From Spirosoma linguale DSM 74 (GTDB lineage Bacteria > Bacteroidota > Bacteroidia > Cytophagales > Spirosomataceae): a DNA stretch of 64,000 bases. The stretch is from positions 5,799,001-5,863,000 of the forward strand of contig CP001769.1 of assembly GCA_000024525.1 (NCBI GenBank), read 5' to 3'. The notes beneath the pieces were generated by a model. The model saw only the letters and a program-made list of their open reading frames with translations. It did no database searches and was not told the origin of the DNA. The stretch's first letter is position 1. Each line of letters starts with the position of its first letter. Made by a program: the position numbers and the translations under genes. Below, in pieces: positions 9,108 through 18,289 of the stretch.

Positions 9108-9914
9108 TTACAACTCGCGAACCCAGATGTTCCGGAAGCCTACCGGATTACCATGATCCTGTAACAGAATCGGACCAGCACCGTGAGGCTGAACTTTCGG
9201 GTAACCAATGTACTCAGTCGTACCACGAATAGCCGCGTGGTTCTGTACCAGAATGCCATTGAGTAATACGGTCACATAGGCGTAATCGGTCATCATACCA
9301 GCTTTGTTGAACTTGGGAGCCTGATAGATAACGTCGTAAGTTTGCCACTCGCCGGGCTTACGGCTGGGGTTCGCCAGGGGAATCGCCTGCTTGTAGATAG
9401 AGCCAACCATACCATCTACGTAGGTAGGGTTGTTGTAGTTGTCGAGTACCTGCAACTCGTAGCGGCCTTGTAAAAAGACGCCACTGTTACCACGGCCCTG
9501 GCTGTTTCCTTCCACTTTTTCGGGTGTTTTAAACTCCAGGTGAAGCTGGAAGTCATTGAACTCCTTTTTCGAACGGGCCGAAAAACCCTTTGTCGAATAC
9601 ATAACACCGTCGGTTACGGGCCACTTCAGCGGGCCTTCGTTCGTCTTCTCCCAACTAGCTGGCGAATAGCCTTTTATGGCTACCCACTCGTCGGTATTTT
9701 TACCGTCGAACAGAACAATTGCGTCGGATGGCGGGGTGATGCCGCTGGTGTTGGCGGTAACCGTACCGGGTGTAACAACTGGAGGAACGGGCTCCCAGAT
9801 TTCGGTCGATTCGGGGGTTTGCTTGCTGGGCTGAGTCTGGGCCTGAGCCTGATTCGACAGAGCAAGACTAACGATACCAACGCAGACAGCCAGCGATAAA
9901 TGTACGTTTTTCAT
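9108..9914 (-). CDS. Exported DUF1080 (3-keto-disaccharide hydrolase-type) protein
   Basis: 268 residues. A signal peptide ends near QAQAQ (residue 26). After a proline/threonine-rich stretch, a single DUF1080 domain runs from about residue 60 to the end: DAIVLFDGKNTDEWVA, the central FNDFQLHLEFKTPE and GNSGVFLQGRYELQVLDNY (the hallmark of the family), then PGEWQTYDVIYQAP and the closing PILLQDHGNPVGFRNIWVREL. The fold is a concanavalin-like beta-sandwich. Members have been linked to hydrolysis of 3-keto-glycosides made by periplasmic dehydrogenases. A related domain starts the gene transcribed divergently at 10038. Confidence 0.92.
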   Translation of the reverse strand: MKNVHLSLAVCVGIVSLALSNQAQAQTQPSKQTPESTEIWEPVPPVVTPGTVTANTSGITPPSDAIVLFDGKNTDEWVAIKGYSPASWEKTNEGPLKWPVTDGVMYSTKGFSARSKKEFNDFQLHLEFKTPEKVEGNSQGRGNSGVFLQGRYELQVLDNYNNPTYVDGMVGSIYKQAIPLANPSRKPGEWQTYDVIYQAPKFNKAGMMTDYAYVTVLLNGILVQNHAAIRGTTEYIGYPKVQPHGAGPILLQDHGNPVGFRNIWVREL

Positions 9915-9954
9915 GGAAAATGTTTCGGGTTAATGCCTTTGCATAATTAACGTT

Positions 9955-9962
9955 CAAAGATA
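9955..9962 (-). promoter_or_regulatory. Probable -7 box for the DUF1080 gene
   Basis: Read on the minus strand, TATCTTTG is an exact match to TAnnTTTG, about 40 bases before the start codon at 9914. No matching -33 box is evident. Confidence 0.4.
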
Positions 9963-10037
9963 GGGTAAATGTCAATTAGCAGTCTTTTACACAGAAAAAA
10001 TGTAATTTCGACCTTCAAAACTTCTTTTCTCCGTCTC

Positions 10038-11924
10038 ATGGTAACCCCACCTCTTACAGCCCGTTTTAGCTGGCTGCTGAGCGCTGGCTGGGCCCTCAGT
10101 CTCGGTTTGGCAATGGCCCAACCCGCTCCGGCTCCCGGCATCCCGCTTCCACTCAACGATTTGAGTGCGTTCACTTCCCCAACGCCCAACTGGCGTATTG
10201 TTGGCACCGTTCGCGCCGACCTCAATAAAACCAATACGCTGACGACTGATAAAGGCACCGGTATTCTGGCCAATATTCCACTGGCAAAGATGCCCGATGA
10301 TCCTAAGGTTCCGTACAAGTACGATCTGCTCACGACCTTACAACATGGCGATGTAGACCTGGAATTCGATTACATGATGGCGTCGCAGTCCAACTCAGGC
10401 GTTTATCTACAGGGACGTTACGAAATTCAGCTGCGCGATAGCTGGGATATCCGTACCCCCAACGTACACGACAACGGTGGCGTTTATGAACGCTGGGACG
10501 ACAAACGCCCCGAAGGACAAAAAGGCTACGAAGGGCACGCAGCCCGGCAGAATGCCAGCCGTGCCCCCGGTTTATGGCAGCACATGAAAATATCGTTCCA
10601 GGCCCCCCGCTTCAATGCGGCCGGGCAGAAGACCGAAAACGGCCGTGTTATCCGGATTGAACTGAACGGCGTTCCTATTCAGGACGATGTTGAACTGACG
10701 GGACCAACGCGTGGTTCGCTGTTTGCCGACGAAAAGCCGCTTGGCCCGCTCCGCATTCAGGGCGATCATGGCGCAGTGGCTTTCCGGAACATCCGCTATG
10801 TATCGTATGACAAACCCCGGCCCGAACTGCTCAATCTGAAATACGCCGTCTACAAAGGCAAGTACGAAAAAGAGCCCGATTACGACAAAACAGCGCCCGA
10901 ATCGGAAGGCGCAACGAAAGTGCTGTCGGCATCGGTCAACCGGATTCCCAATGAGTTTCTGATTCGGTACACGGGTACGCTACGCGTGTCGGAACCCGGC
11001 GAATACCACTTTAACCTGGGCGCTCCGGGGGGCGGGGGTATGCTGAAGATCAACAACCAGGTAGTGGTTGCGCCTGGCGGCTGGAATGGCTCGGGTAAAG
11101 CCACACTGCCCAAAGGCGATCTTCCCTTTGAGCTGTTCTACTCCAAATTTGTCGACTGGGCACAACCTGCCCTCGGCCTTACCGTAGCCGGACCCGGTGT
11201 TCGGGAGTTTGTAATCAGCGAAGGCGCGGGTAGTAACGGCGAGGAGGTCGACCCGATTATTGTCGATGCCCCCAGCAACACCGTTCTCCGGAGCTTTATG
11301 GACATGCCCGGTGAAAAGAACACCCAGGGACGTACCCTCCGCGTAGTTCATGCCATTTCGGTAGGTAGCCCCGAGCATGTGCATTATACGTACGATCTGG
11401 ATAAAGGCGCACTGGTGCAGGTTTGGCGGGGCATGTTCCTGGATGCTACACCCATGTGGCACGACCGGGGCGATGGCTCTTCCCGCCCGATGGGTATGGT
11501 GCAGCGGCTGGGTGCTCCCGTGCTTTTCCTGAGCAAACTGGCTTCACCACAAGCCGCCTGGACGGCCGACACCACCGGTTCGGGCTACCGGCCCAAAGGC
11601 TATGTACTGGACGAAAGCGACCGACCCACCTTCCGTTATCAGAGCTACGGCTCGTCCGTCGATGACAAAATTCGGGTGCTGGCCGATGGGAAAGGCGTTC
11701 AGCGGGAAGTGACCATCGCCAATCCGGCAGGCGATCTGTACGCCCGGTTGATTAGCGGTGCCAGCATTACGCCGATGGACAACAACATGTATCTCGTTGA
11801 CGGGCAGGAGTACCTGCGCATCGACGATGTAGCGGGCGCGAAGCCAACCATACGGGACGCCAACGGCCGACAGGAGTTGATTGTACCGGTCAAAGGAAAA
11901 GTCATTTACTCAATACTGTTTTAA
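10038..11924 (+). CDS. Exported DUF1080 + PA14-like multidomain protein
   Basis: About 628 residues. The ATG at 10038 is preferred over 9969 because it starts a compact signal peptide (hydrophobic WLLSAGWALSLGLAMAQ). Three parts are visible. First, a DUF1080 domain with SNSGVYLQGRYEIQLRDSW and the closing DHGAVAFRNIRY. Second, from about residue 275, a PA14-like sugar-binding segment (EFLIRYTGTLRVSEPGEYHF, then GGGGMLKINNQVVV). Third, a C-terminal beta domain with LVQVWRGMFLDATPMWHDRG, which is usually found in company with heme-containing dehydrogenases. The cytochrome gene 95 bases downstream is the likely partner. I infer joint action on an oxidised glycoside in the periplasm. Confidence 0.85.
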   Translation: MVTPPLTARFSWLLSAGWALSLGLAMAQPAPAPGIPLPLNDLSAFTSPTPNWRIVGTVRADLNKTNTLTTDKGTGILANIPLAKMPDDPKVPYKYDLLTTLQHGDVDLEFDYMMASQSNSGVYLQGRYEIQLRDSWDIRTPNVHDNGGVYERWDDKRPEGQKGYEGHAARQNASRAPGLWQHMKISFQAPRFNAAGQKTENGRVIRIELNGVPIQDDVELTGPTRGSLFADEKPLGPLRIQGDHGAVAFRNIRYVSYDKPRPELLNLKYAVYKGKYEKEPDYDKTAPESEGATKVLSASVNRIPNEFLIRYTGTLRVSEPGEYHFNLGAPGGGGMLKINNQVVVAPGGWNGSGKATLPKGDLPFELFYSKFVDWAQPALGLTVAGPGVREFVISEGAGSNGEEVDPIIVDAPSNTVLRSFMDMPGEKNTQGRTLRVVHAISVGSPEHVHYTYDLDKGALVQVWRGMFLDATPMWHDRGDGSSRPMGMVQRLGAPVLFLSKLASPQAAWTADTTGSGYRPKGYVLDESDRPTFRYQSYGSSVDDKIRVLADGKGVQREVTIANPAGDLYARLISGASITPMDNNMYLVDGQEYLRIDDVAGAKPTIRDANGRQELIVPVKGKVIYSILF

Positions 11925-11926
11925 TA

Positions 11927-12006
11927 GGAACGCGGATTGAACGAACTAGACGGATATAAACAGATAAAATCCGTTTTGACCATTAAACCCGTTCCATCTG
12001 CGTTCC
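11927..12006. repeat. Imperfect inverted repeat between two co-directional genes
   Basis: GGAACGCGGATTGAACG at the left pairs with CGTTCCATCTGCGTTCC at the right (15 of 17), with a second partial pairing (ACGGAT/ATCCGT) inside. It fills nearly the whole gap between the DUF1080-PA14 gene and the cytochrome gene, so it is not necessarily a terminator. Confidence 0.6.
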
Positions 12007-12019
12007 CATCCATCATCAG

Positions 12020-14029
12020 ATGAAAAAGCTATTTATATCTTTACTCGCTACGGCTTCCCTCACGGCAGCCATAGCTCAGGAATCGCCGAAGGAAGAAGAT
12101 TTCTTCAAGATTCTGAAAGTAACCGCTCCGGAAGGGACACTCCTCGAAGTAGGCGGTTTAACGACGCTACCCGATGGTAGTGTGGGCGTTGCCACGCGTC
12201 GGGGCGACGTCTGGATTATTGAAAACCCGACCAGCCGTAAACCCTTTTTCCGCAAGTTTGCGTCGGGATTGCACGAAATTCTGGGCCTTACCTATAAGGA
12301 TGGTGCTCTCTTTTGCGCCCAGCGCGGGGAGTTGACCAAATTAATCGACTCGGATAAAAACGGAAAGGCTGATATCTTCGAAACGGTTTACGCCTGGCCG
12401 TTGTCGGGGCACTACCACGAATACAGCTTCGGGCCAAAGATTGCCCCCGATGGCAAGTTTTTCGTAACAGGCAACGTGGCCTTTGGCGACGAAGAATGGT
12501 GGCGGGGTGAAAGCCGTGTCCCCTGGCGCGGCTGGACCATGAAAATCAGTGAGGACGGCACCATGCAGCCCTGGGCAACCGGTATGCGTTCTCCCTGCGG
12601 ACTAGGCATCTACGAAGGTGAACTCTTCTACAGCGACAATCAGGGCGAATGGATGGGCTCCGGCGGCATTTTCCACGTCAAGAACGGTGCGTTTACAGGT
12701 CACCCGGCGGGTTTGCGCTGGACCGGTATGGCCAACTCACCCGTTAAACTTACCAACGAACAGTTCGTTGCCAAGATCGACGAACGTCGTCGGCGGGATG
12801 AAAACGGCCGGGCTATCAAACCCGAGAACGTAGTTAACGAAACGCCGACTCTGCTGTATAATCTGAAAGACATGTTCCCGAACGTCGATGTTCAGACGCC
12901 AGCAGTTTGGCTTCCTCACGGCATTCTGGGTATCTCGAACTCCGAAATCCTGCAAATTCCGGACGGTGCCTTCGGGCCGTTTTCGGGGCAGTTGCTGGTG
13001 GGCGACCAAGGCATGAGCAAAATTTCGCGGGTGTTCATGGAAAAAGTGAACGGCGAGTACCAGGGCGGTGCCATTGAATTTCGCAATGGCTTTCGGTCGG
13101 GTGTACTGCGAATGGCGTTTGCCAAAGACGGCTCGCTGTTCGTGGGTGAAACCAACCGGGGCTGGGGCTCGGCCGGTGAAGCCAATGACGGTTTGCAGCG
13201 CGTAGCCTGGAATGGTGCCATGCCATTCGAGATGCGTACTGTGAAAGCCATGCCCGATGGATTCGAGATCGAGTTCACGAAACCCGTCGACCGGAAAACG
13301 GCTGAAGACTTAGCCTCGTACCGGGTTGAGAGCTTTCTGTATAAATACCACGCCGTTTACGGTAGCCCGACCATTAATAAGGAAGCGTTGCCCCTCAAAG
13401 GCGTAAAAGTATCAGCCGATGGTCTGAAAGCGCGTCTGATCGTTGGCGACCTGAAGAAGTATTACATCCACCAGTTAACACTAGACGGTGTTCGCGGGGT
13501 CGAGGGGTCCTACTCGCTCGTTCACCCGATTGCGTATTACACGCTGAACAACATCCCAACGGGGGAGAAACTGGCCATGAGCGAAGTAAGTACGAAAAAC
13601 TCAGCTGCTACTCCGGCTACGCCAGCCCCTGCAACGGCGGCTCCTGCAACCGGCAAAAAAGCAGCACCTGCCAAGACGACCACGGGTGCTAAGCCCAAGT
13701 TGGTAGGTGGCCAGGCAGTGACGATGGCTAAAGCGCCCACCTACGATGAAGTGAAAGGCTTGCTTACCCGCCACACCTGTTCGGCCTGCCACCAGGCCAA
13801 CAAGCGGCAGGTTGGCCCCGCCTTCGCCGATGTAGCCAAACGCAAGTACACGAACGACCAGATTGTGGAGTTAATCTACAACCCCAAACCTCAGCACTGG
13901 CCTGAATACGCTACCGAGATGCCGCCAATGCCGCAGGTTCCTAAACCCGACGCATTGAAGATTGCGGCCTGGATTAACTCGCTGGCTGCGGCTAGCGGCA
14001 GCGAATCCACCGGCGCACCGAAGCCCTAG
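12020..14029 (+). CDS. Periplasmic beta-propeller dehydrogenase-like protein with C-terminal cytochrome c
   Basis: 669 residues. A signal peptide (MKKLFISLLATASLTAAIAQ) is followed by a beta-propeller of the glucose/sorbosone-dehydrogenase type (LTTLPDGSVGVATRRGDVW, LCAQRGELTKLIDSDKNGKADIFE, KIAPDGKFFVTGNVAFG, WATGMRSPCGLGIYEGELFY). A fibronectin-like segment follows to about 510, then an Ala/Pro/Thr/Lys linker (about 525-560), then a class I cytochrome c with CSACH at about 587-591 and a distal Met in TEMPPMPQ near 634. It could oxidise a sugar and pass electrons to the respiratory chain; the substrate is not known. Probably one transcription unit with the preceding DUF1080 gene. Confidence 0.88.
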   Translation: MKKLFISLLATASLTAAIAQESPKEEDFFKILKVTAPEGTLLEVGGLTTLPDGSVGVATRRGDVWIIENPTSRKPFFRKFASGLHEILGLTYKDGALFCAQRGELTKLIDSDKNGKADIFETVYAWPLSGHYHEYSFGPKIAPDGKFFVTGNVAFGDEEWWRGESRVPWRGWTMKISEDGTMQPWATGMRSPCGLGIYEGELFYSDNQGEWMGSGGIFHVKNGAFTGHPAGLRWTGMANSPVKLTNEQFVAKIDERRRRDENGRAIKPENVVNETPTLLYNLKDMFPNVDVQTPAVWLPHGILGISNSEILQIPDGAFGPFSGQLLVGDQGMSKISRVFMEKVNGEYQGGAIEFRNGFRSGVLRMAFAKDGSLFVGETNRGWGSAGEANDGLQRVAWNGAMPFEMRTVKAMPDGFEIEFTKPVDRKTAEDLASYRVESFLYKYHAVYGSPTINKEALPLKGVKVSADGLKARLIVGDLKKYYIHQLTLDGVRGVEGSYSLVHPIAYYTLNNIPTGEKLAMSEVSTKNSAATPATPAPATAAPATGKKAAPAKTTTGAKPKLVGGQAVTMAKAPTYDEVKGLLTRHTCSACHQANKRQVGPAFADVAKRKYTNDQIVELIYNPKPQHWPEYATEMPPMPQVPKPDALKIAAWINSLAAASGSESTGAPKP

Positions 14030-14080
14030 AAGCTGTCTGAGTTAATCGCTAACTCAACCAACTTCTACGTAATTCTAATT

Positions 14081-14183
14081 GTAAAACCGACCGTCGATGG
14101 GTCGAGCCGTACCGGTCGGGTGGAAATAGCCAGTCTTTTCCTACCCGACCGGTACGGTTCGACCCATCGACGGTCGGTTTTAC
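14081..14183. terminator. Long inverted repeat between convergent genes, probable bidirectional terminator
   Basis: Two 41-bp arms (14081-14121 and 14143-14183) pair at 40 of 41 positions around a 21-base loop. The right arm includes the stop codon of the minus-strand gene that ends at 14180. Position between convergent genes suggests termination. There is no long T-run, so this is inference from structure. Confidence 0.75.
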
Positions 14184-14803
14184 AACCCAAGTAAATAATT
14201 GACCCCTATTTGGGGCTGATAAACGCCCATATACGAATACAACCCATCGTCAGCCTTGTAGACTTTATCCTGCCAGCTAATGAGTGCATCAAGCTTTAGT
14301 GCACGGGTAATGCCAATAGTAACACCCGCACCAAACGAGCGCGAATAAACTGTTTTGGGGAAACTGGGCGTTAGTATCGTGACGGTTGTTGTCGGGCCAT
14401 TCGGCTGTGGCAGCAAGATTGTTGCCTGAATCTCTGAACTTCCGCTTTTCCGATTACCTACCTGATAAGCAGCCGTCAGAAAGGGAGAAATACGAGTCCG
14501 GGTAAATTGATACCGGACCATAGGACCCACCGCGAGTGTATTATCATGAGCACTCCTGATCCACTCCCAACTTTGAGTGCTGCTTAACCCGACTAACAGT
14601 TTGTCGGCAACAAAATACCCTCCCTGCACGTGTGTGATCAGGTAATTCTTCATAAGGTTGCCATTTGAGTAACCACCCTGAATCCCCACCAGCCATGTTC
14701 CCTGTCGATACGGTTTGGGAATATCGTTACTGGTATGATCCAGCCGTTGTGCCATAGCACCAACCGATACGGTAAATAAGCATACGAATAGAGCGTTTTT
14801 CAT
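14180..14803 (-). CDS. Outer-membrane beta-barrel protein
   Basis: 207 residues with a signal peptide (MKNALFVCLFTVSVGAMAQ). The mature protein is a run of amphipathic strands typical of small eight-stranded barrels: WLVGIQGGYSNGNLMK, GGYFVADKLLVGLSS, LAVGPMVRYQFTRTRISPFLTAAYQVG, SRSFGAGVTIGITRALKLDALISW, and the last strand QPQIGVNYLLGL ending in Leu after an aromatic. There is no enzymatic motif. Its job (pore, adhesion or structural) cannot be told. It is convergent with the cytochrome gene. Confidence 0.8.
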   Translation of the reverse strand: MKNALFVCLFTVSVGAMAQRLDHTSNDIPKPYRQGTWLVGIQGGYSNGNLMKNYLITHVQGGYFVADKLLVGLSSTQSWEWIRSAHDNTLAVGPMVRYQFTRTRISPFLTAAYQVGNRKSGSSEIQATILLPQPNGPTTTVTILTPSFPKTVYSRSFGAGVTIGITRALKLDALISWQDKVYKADDGLYSYMGVYQPQIGVNYLLGL

Positions 14804-15116
14804 ATTGACGTTCGTTTGCCTTGTAACGGGCCAGTCACATGAACATCTTATATACTATTTACTATACGGTCTGTTCATCGCTGTAATGAAGAAGCTGCTT
14901 TCATTTTAGCACTACTCTGGTGACTCAGCAACCGGCTCAATCGGGGCTACGGGGTGTACCATTCCCTCAGGCGAATTAGATTTCGTCCACTTATCCATCA
15001 AAACAACCGCTCCAGTAGTTTGCATTACATAGTACCAGCTGTAGCCTATATCTTTGTTTCACCAATCGGGAATAACCCGACTCGCTTTTAACTCAAAACA
15101 CTAAAACATAAAGACC
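14804..15116. other. Divergent intergenic region
   Basis: 313 bases between the barrel gene and the small exported-protein gene. No gene seen. A -7 box is present near the right end (separate entry). A mixed-AT stretch around 14850-14880 may hold the barrel-gene promoter, but no box is clear. Confidence 0.5.
15049..15056 (+). promoter_or_regulatory. Probable -7 box for the gene at 15117
   Basis: TATCTTTG matches TAnnTTTG exactly, with the start codon about 60 bases downstream. A TTTG lies upstream at 15019 but with 26 bases between, longer than usual. Confidence 0.45.
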
Positions 15117-15515
15117 ATGAAAACGCTCATCAAATCTTTCGCCTTAGCTCTTTCGTTCGCCGTTGTTACATCTGCTGCCACTTTTAGCGAAGCAAAACCC
15201 ATTGGCCGTCCAACGCACGTTGCTTCTTATCAGTCGGCCATGTATACTTCGGTGGATGGTAAATTGAATATCGCCCTCGACAAACAAACCGGTGGTGCCG
15301 TTGATATTCTCATGAAAGGGGCCGATGGAAAAGTCCTGTTCACCCAGCGCGTCGGCAAAAACGAAAGCAAGTTCCGGACCCGTCTGAACCTAAGCGAACT
15401 GCCCGATGGCGTTTATCAGGTCGAAATCACCAATGGTGTTGAAACGAAGTCACAAAGTATAACCATCTCGACTCAACAACCCGAAGCGCCTAGTCGCCAG
15501 ATTGCCGTCAAGTAA
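15117..15515 (+). CDS. Small exported protein with Ig-like/DUF3244-type domain
   Basis: 132 residues. A long signal peptide (MKTLIKSFALALSFAVVTSA) is followed by a single beta-sandwich-like domain: SVDGKLNIALDKQTGGAVDILMK, then DGKVLFTQRVGKNES, then RLNLSELPDGVYQVEITNG and SQSITIS. This resembles the C-terminal Ig-like modules and DUF3244-type exported proteins of Bacteroidota, but no partner protein is fused. Function unknown. It has its own -7 box and a clean terminator at 15541. Confidence 0.7.
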   Translation: MKTLIKSFALALSFAVVTSAATFSEAKPIGRPTHVASYQSAMYTSVDGKLNIALDKQTGGAVDILMKGADGKVLFTQRVGKNESKFRTRLNLSELPDGVYQVEITNGVETKSQSITISTQQPEAPSRQIAVK

Positions 15516-15540
15516 ACAACAAACCTTCCTCTTAAACTAA

Positions 15541-15578
15541 AAACCCTCGCCTGTTCATCACGGGCGAGGGTTTGTTTT
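15541..15578 (+). terminator. Intrinsic terminator
   Basis: An 11-bp stem AAACCCTCGCC/GGCGAGGGTTT with an 11-base loop, followed by GTTTT, 25 bases after the stop codon at 15515. Confidence 0.85.
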
Positions 15579-15647
15579 GGTGCCGGGTTCTTAAACCGAC
15601 CACCACAGGAATTGCTGAATTTCTTATGGTGGTGGCACTGGACGATC

Positions 15648-15762
15648 GGCATAGTCTGTGACTATGTCGTGGCGTTATCCGGTCTCTGACCGGCGTTTCA
15701 GCGATGGCTAACTGCACCGGTCAGAGACCGGATAACACTCGGACATAGTCATAGACTATGCC
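15648..15762. repeat. Nested palindrome, family B copy 1
   Basis: A 115-bp inverted repeat whose arms are made of smaller palindromes: CATAGTC-tgt-GACTATG and CCGGTC-tct-GACCGG. The TTATCCGGTCTCTGACCGG word recurs at 32464-32567 and 36168-36312. Here it lies between convergent genes. Confidence 0.85.
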
Positions 15763-15779
15763 CAACGCCTACCACCGAA

Positions 15780-16847
15780 TCAGAAAACGCCCGGCCGTCC
15801 CACGAGCAGACGACTGATGGGCCGGTAATCCGTAAATTCGATGTGCGGGGCGACGTAGCCCGGTTTGATGGGTTCTTCCCGCACCAGATCCGTACTCAGG
15901 TATTTCTTGTTACTGTCGCAGAGGATGGTCACCACGCGGGCATCGGCTCCCATTTCGTTTTGCAGGTTGATGGCACCAATCAGGTTGGCCCCGGACGAAA
16001 TGCCCACAGCTACGCCAAGCTGCACCGCCAGTTTTTGCGCCACCAGAATGGAATCGCCGTCGTTGGCCTGTACGATATGGTGCAACTCATTAAGCTTTAG
16101 AATGTCAGGAATAAACTCGTCGAAAAACCCCTGAATCCGGTGCGTCCCGGTTTTGTGGCCCACCGAGAGCGTTGGCGATTCGGCGGGTTCGAGCGGGTGG
16201 ATACGGATGTCGGGTTTACGTGATTTGAGGTAACGCCCCACACCCATCACGGTTCCGCCGGTGCCAACGCCCGCCACAAAAGCGTCGGGCGTGATGTCGA
16301 CGCTCTGGAGCTGCAACCAGATTTCCTTGCCGGTGGTCAGGCGGTGGGCGTCGGCGTTGTATTTATTGGCGAACTGCCGGGGCAGAAACACGTTCGGGTC
16401 GCTGGCGGCCAACTCCTCCGACCGACGAATGGCACCCATAAACCCGCCCTCTTCTTTTGTGAACAACACAATATCGGCACCCAGGCTCCGAATGATGTCG
16501 ATGCGCTCCTGACTGATTCCGGCGGGCATGATAATGGTAACGGGATGTCCCAGCGCCCGGCCTACTGCCGAAAAGGCAATGCCCGAACTGCCGCTGGTGG
16601 CTTCCACAATCCGGTCGCCGGGTTTTATGTTGCCTTCCCGATACGCCTGATGGAGCACATGCAGCGCCATGCGGTCTTTCATGCTGCCCGTCAGGTTATA
16701 ATGTTCGCACTTTACGTAGAGCGAACGGGGCTCGCCCTTGTATGTATAAAATAACTCCAGCATCGGCGTGTTGCCGACGAGGTGCCAGAGGTGTTCAAAC
16801 TTTTCCTGAATGGCGGGCTTGATCGCCGTTTCGGTTGGTAAAATCAT
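15780..16847 (-). CDS. PLP-dependent cysteine synthase-family enzyme
   Basis: 355 residues of the fold-type II PLP family (cysteine synthase/cystathionine beta-synthase). The PLP lysine lies in NLTGSMKDRMA (around residue 57). Other signatures are the substrate loop EATSGSSGIAF, the glycine-rich phosphate loop GVGTGGTVMGVGRYL, and ISSGANLIGA near the C-terminus. The protein is longer than CysK/CysM because of N- and C-terminal extensions. It could make cysteine or another beta-substituted alanine; the exact nucleophile cannot be told. The next gene on the strand is a TlpA-type thioredoxin, but a terminator lies between. Confidence 0.85.
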   Translation of the reverse strand: MILPTETAIKPAIQEKFEHLWHLVGNTPMLELFYTYKGEPRSLYVKCEHYNLTGSMKDRMALHVLHQAYREGNIKPGDRIVEATSGSSGIAFSAVGRALGHPVTIIMPAGISQERIDIIRSLGADIVLFTKEEGGFMGAIRRSEELAASDPNVFLPRQFANKYNADAHRLTTGKEIWLQLQSVDITPDAFVAGVGTGGTVMGVGRYLKSRKPDIRIHPLEPAESPTLSVGHKTGTHRIQGFFDEFIPDILKLNELHHIVQANDGDSILVAQKLAVQLGVAVGISSGANLIGAINLQNEMGADARVVTILCDSNKKYLSTDLVREEPIKPGYVAPHIEFTDYRPISRLLVGRPGVF

Positions 16848-16854
16848 GAGGATA

Positions 16855-16897
16855 TTAAAAAGAGCTACCCGCCGGGTGCGTTAACCAGTGCGGGTAG
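16855..16897 (-). terminator. Probable terminator of the TlpA gene
   Basis: On the minus strand, an 8-bp stem CTACCCGC/GCGGGTAG (loop 17) is followed by CTCTTTTTAAT. It lies 38 bases past the stop at 16935. Confidence 0.6.
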
Positions 16898-16934
16898 TGA
16901 GTTGATGAATGGTAACGGAAAGTCGATAGCAGGT

Positions 16935-18071
16935 TTATGGTTTTGCCGCCAGTATTTCTTCAAGCTTCTTCCCCAACGCTTCGCCCCGAACATTTTTAGC
17001 GACAATCTTACCATCAGGACCAATCAGGAAATTCTGCGGAATGGCTCGCACGCCATACTTCTTGGCCACTTCATTATCCCAGAATTTTAGGTCCGATACC
17101 TGCGTCCAGTCCAACCCATCTTTATGAATGGCTTTCAGCCAGGCTTCTTTCGCCGTTGGGCGGTCGAGCGAAACGCCCAGCACGGTAAAGTTCTTGTCTT
17201 TGTACTGATGGAAATTCTTCACCACGTTAGGGTTCTCCTGTCGGCAGGGGCCGCACCAGCTTGCCCAGAAATCGACCAGCACGTATTTTCCCTGAAAGCT
17301 GCTCAGCGACACCGCCCTGCCCGCCGTATCGGCCTGAGTAAATTCGGGAGCCATCGCCCCTACCGAGGTCGCTTTGGCAATGGCGAGGGTTTTGGCATAC
17401 GCTTTTCCGGTTTCGCTCGTCTTCAGCGACTCCGACAAACCGTCGAACATCGGACCTACTTCTTTATAGTCGGGTGCATAATCGTATTGCTGCAGGGTGT
17501 TCAGGCTCACCAGCGAGTTTGGATTCGCCAGAATGAACTGTCTTTTTGCTTTTTTCTGCTCGGCTTCAATCGCTTCGTAGCGTTTGTCCAAACTCTCCTC
17601 AAACTCCTTCGATTTGCGCTGTTCCGGGCTGGCAGACCGGTATTCTTTCATCAGCTGCGCCATGTTGGTCGAAGCTGGTTTGAGCAGGGTCGTTAATTTC
17701 TGAAGATCGGCGTTGAGGGGTGTACCGCTCACAAGGGCGTTTTCGAGCGAATCGGGGCTGCCTAGGGTAATGGTACCCGGTTCGAGGTATACGGCCGTAG
17801 CCGCTATGGGTCGGTTCCGGCTAAAACCGGTGCCGAGTTTATCGACAAAAAGCGTTGCCTGCATGGGGGTAACGACTTTTCCGCTGAATGCAAAAACTCC
17901 GTTCTGAATCTGGGCAGAGTCCATTTTGGCCGTCCCGCTCTCCATATAGCGCAGATACGCTTTGGCGGGGGCTTTGACACCGGCAAGTTTCCCATTGAGA
18001 GTATAGGTTCCGGTTTGTGCCCAGAGCATCGACGGGCTGAGGAGCAATGCGGTCAGGAAAAAGCGTTTCAT
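16935..18071 (-). CDS. Exported TlpA-family disulfide reductase with DUF4369-type N-terminal domain
   Basis: 378 residues from the ATG at 18071, which opens a signal peptide (MKRFFLTALLLSPSMLWAQ); an upstream start at 18125 would add 18 residues. The N-terminal third (TYTLNGKLAGVKAPAKAYLRY, MDSAQIQNGVFAFSGKV, TPMQATLFVDK) is the beta-domain common in Bacteroidota TlpA proteins. A helical charged middle (RKSKEFEESLDKRYEAIEAE) precedes the AhpC/TSA-thioredoxin domain: APEFTQADTAGRAVSLSSFQGKYVLVDFWASWCGPC (CxxC near residue 270), then the cis-Pro loop RAIPQNFLIG. It probably reduces disulfides in periplasmic proteins, for instance apocytochromes c, which are abundant nearby. Confidence 0.9.
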   Translation of the reverse strand: MKRFFLTALLLSPSMLWAQTGTYTLNGKLAGVKAPAKAYLRYMESGTAKMDSAQIQNGVFAFSGKVVTPMQATLFVDKLGTGFSRNRPIAATAVYLEPGTITLGSPDSLENALVSGTPLNADLQKLTTLLKPASTNMAQLMKEYRSASPEQRKSKEFEESLDKRYEAIEAEQKKAKRQFILANPNSLVSLNTLQQYDYAPDYKEVGPMFDGLSESLKTSETGKAYAKTLAIAKATSVGAMAPEFTQADTAGRAVSLSSFQGKYVLVDFWASWCGPCRQENPNVVKNFHQYKDKNFTVLGVSLDRPTAKEAWLKAIHKDGLDWTQVSDLKFWDNEVAKKYGVRAIPQNFLIGPDGKIVAKNVRGEALGKKLEEILAAKP

Positions 18072-18289
18072 AGTTGCCTGATTTAGTGTAAGGCTTAAAA
18101 ATAGCGGAAAAAGGGTGGTTTTCAATCAGTACAACCCAATCACTCAAAACCGTTATACGTTAGTCCGGTTCCCGACTATATTTTATGATTCGGTTAGAGT
18201 AAGACTTTAACGGTCTACTCTTATTTCAGGTACTACGTCAGCACGTTTTGGTGCTGGTCAACCCCTTGTTCACGTTAACCCAAAAATGC

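Noticed and set aside
18072..18125. Longer N-terminus for the TlpA-family protein
   Set aside because: Translation from 18071 gives a normal signal peptide; the longer form would put a second hydrophobic stretch in front of it.
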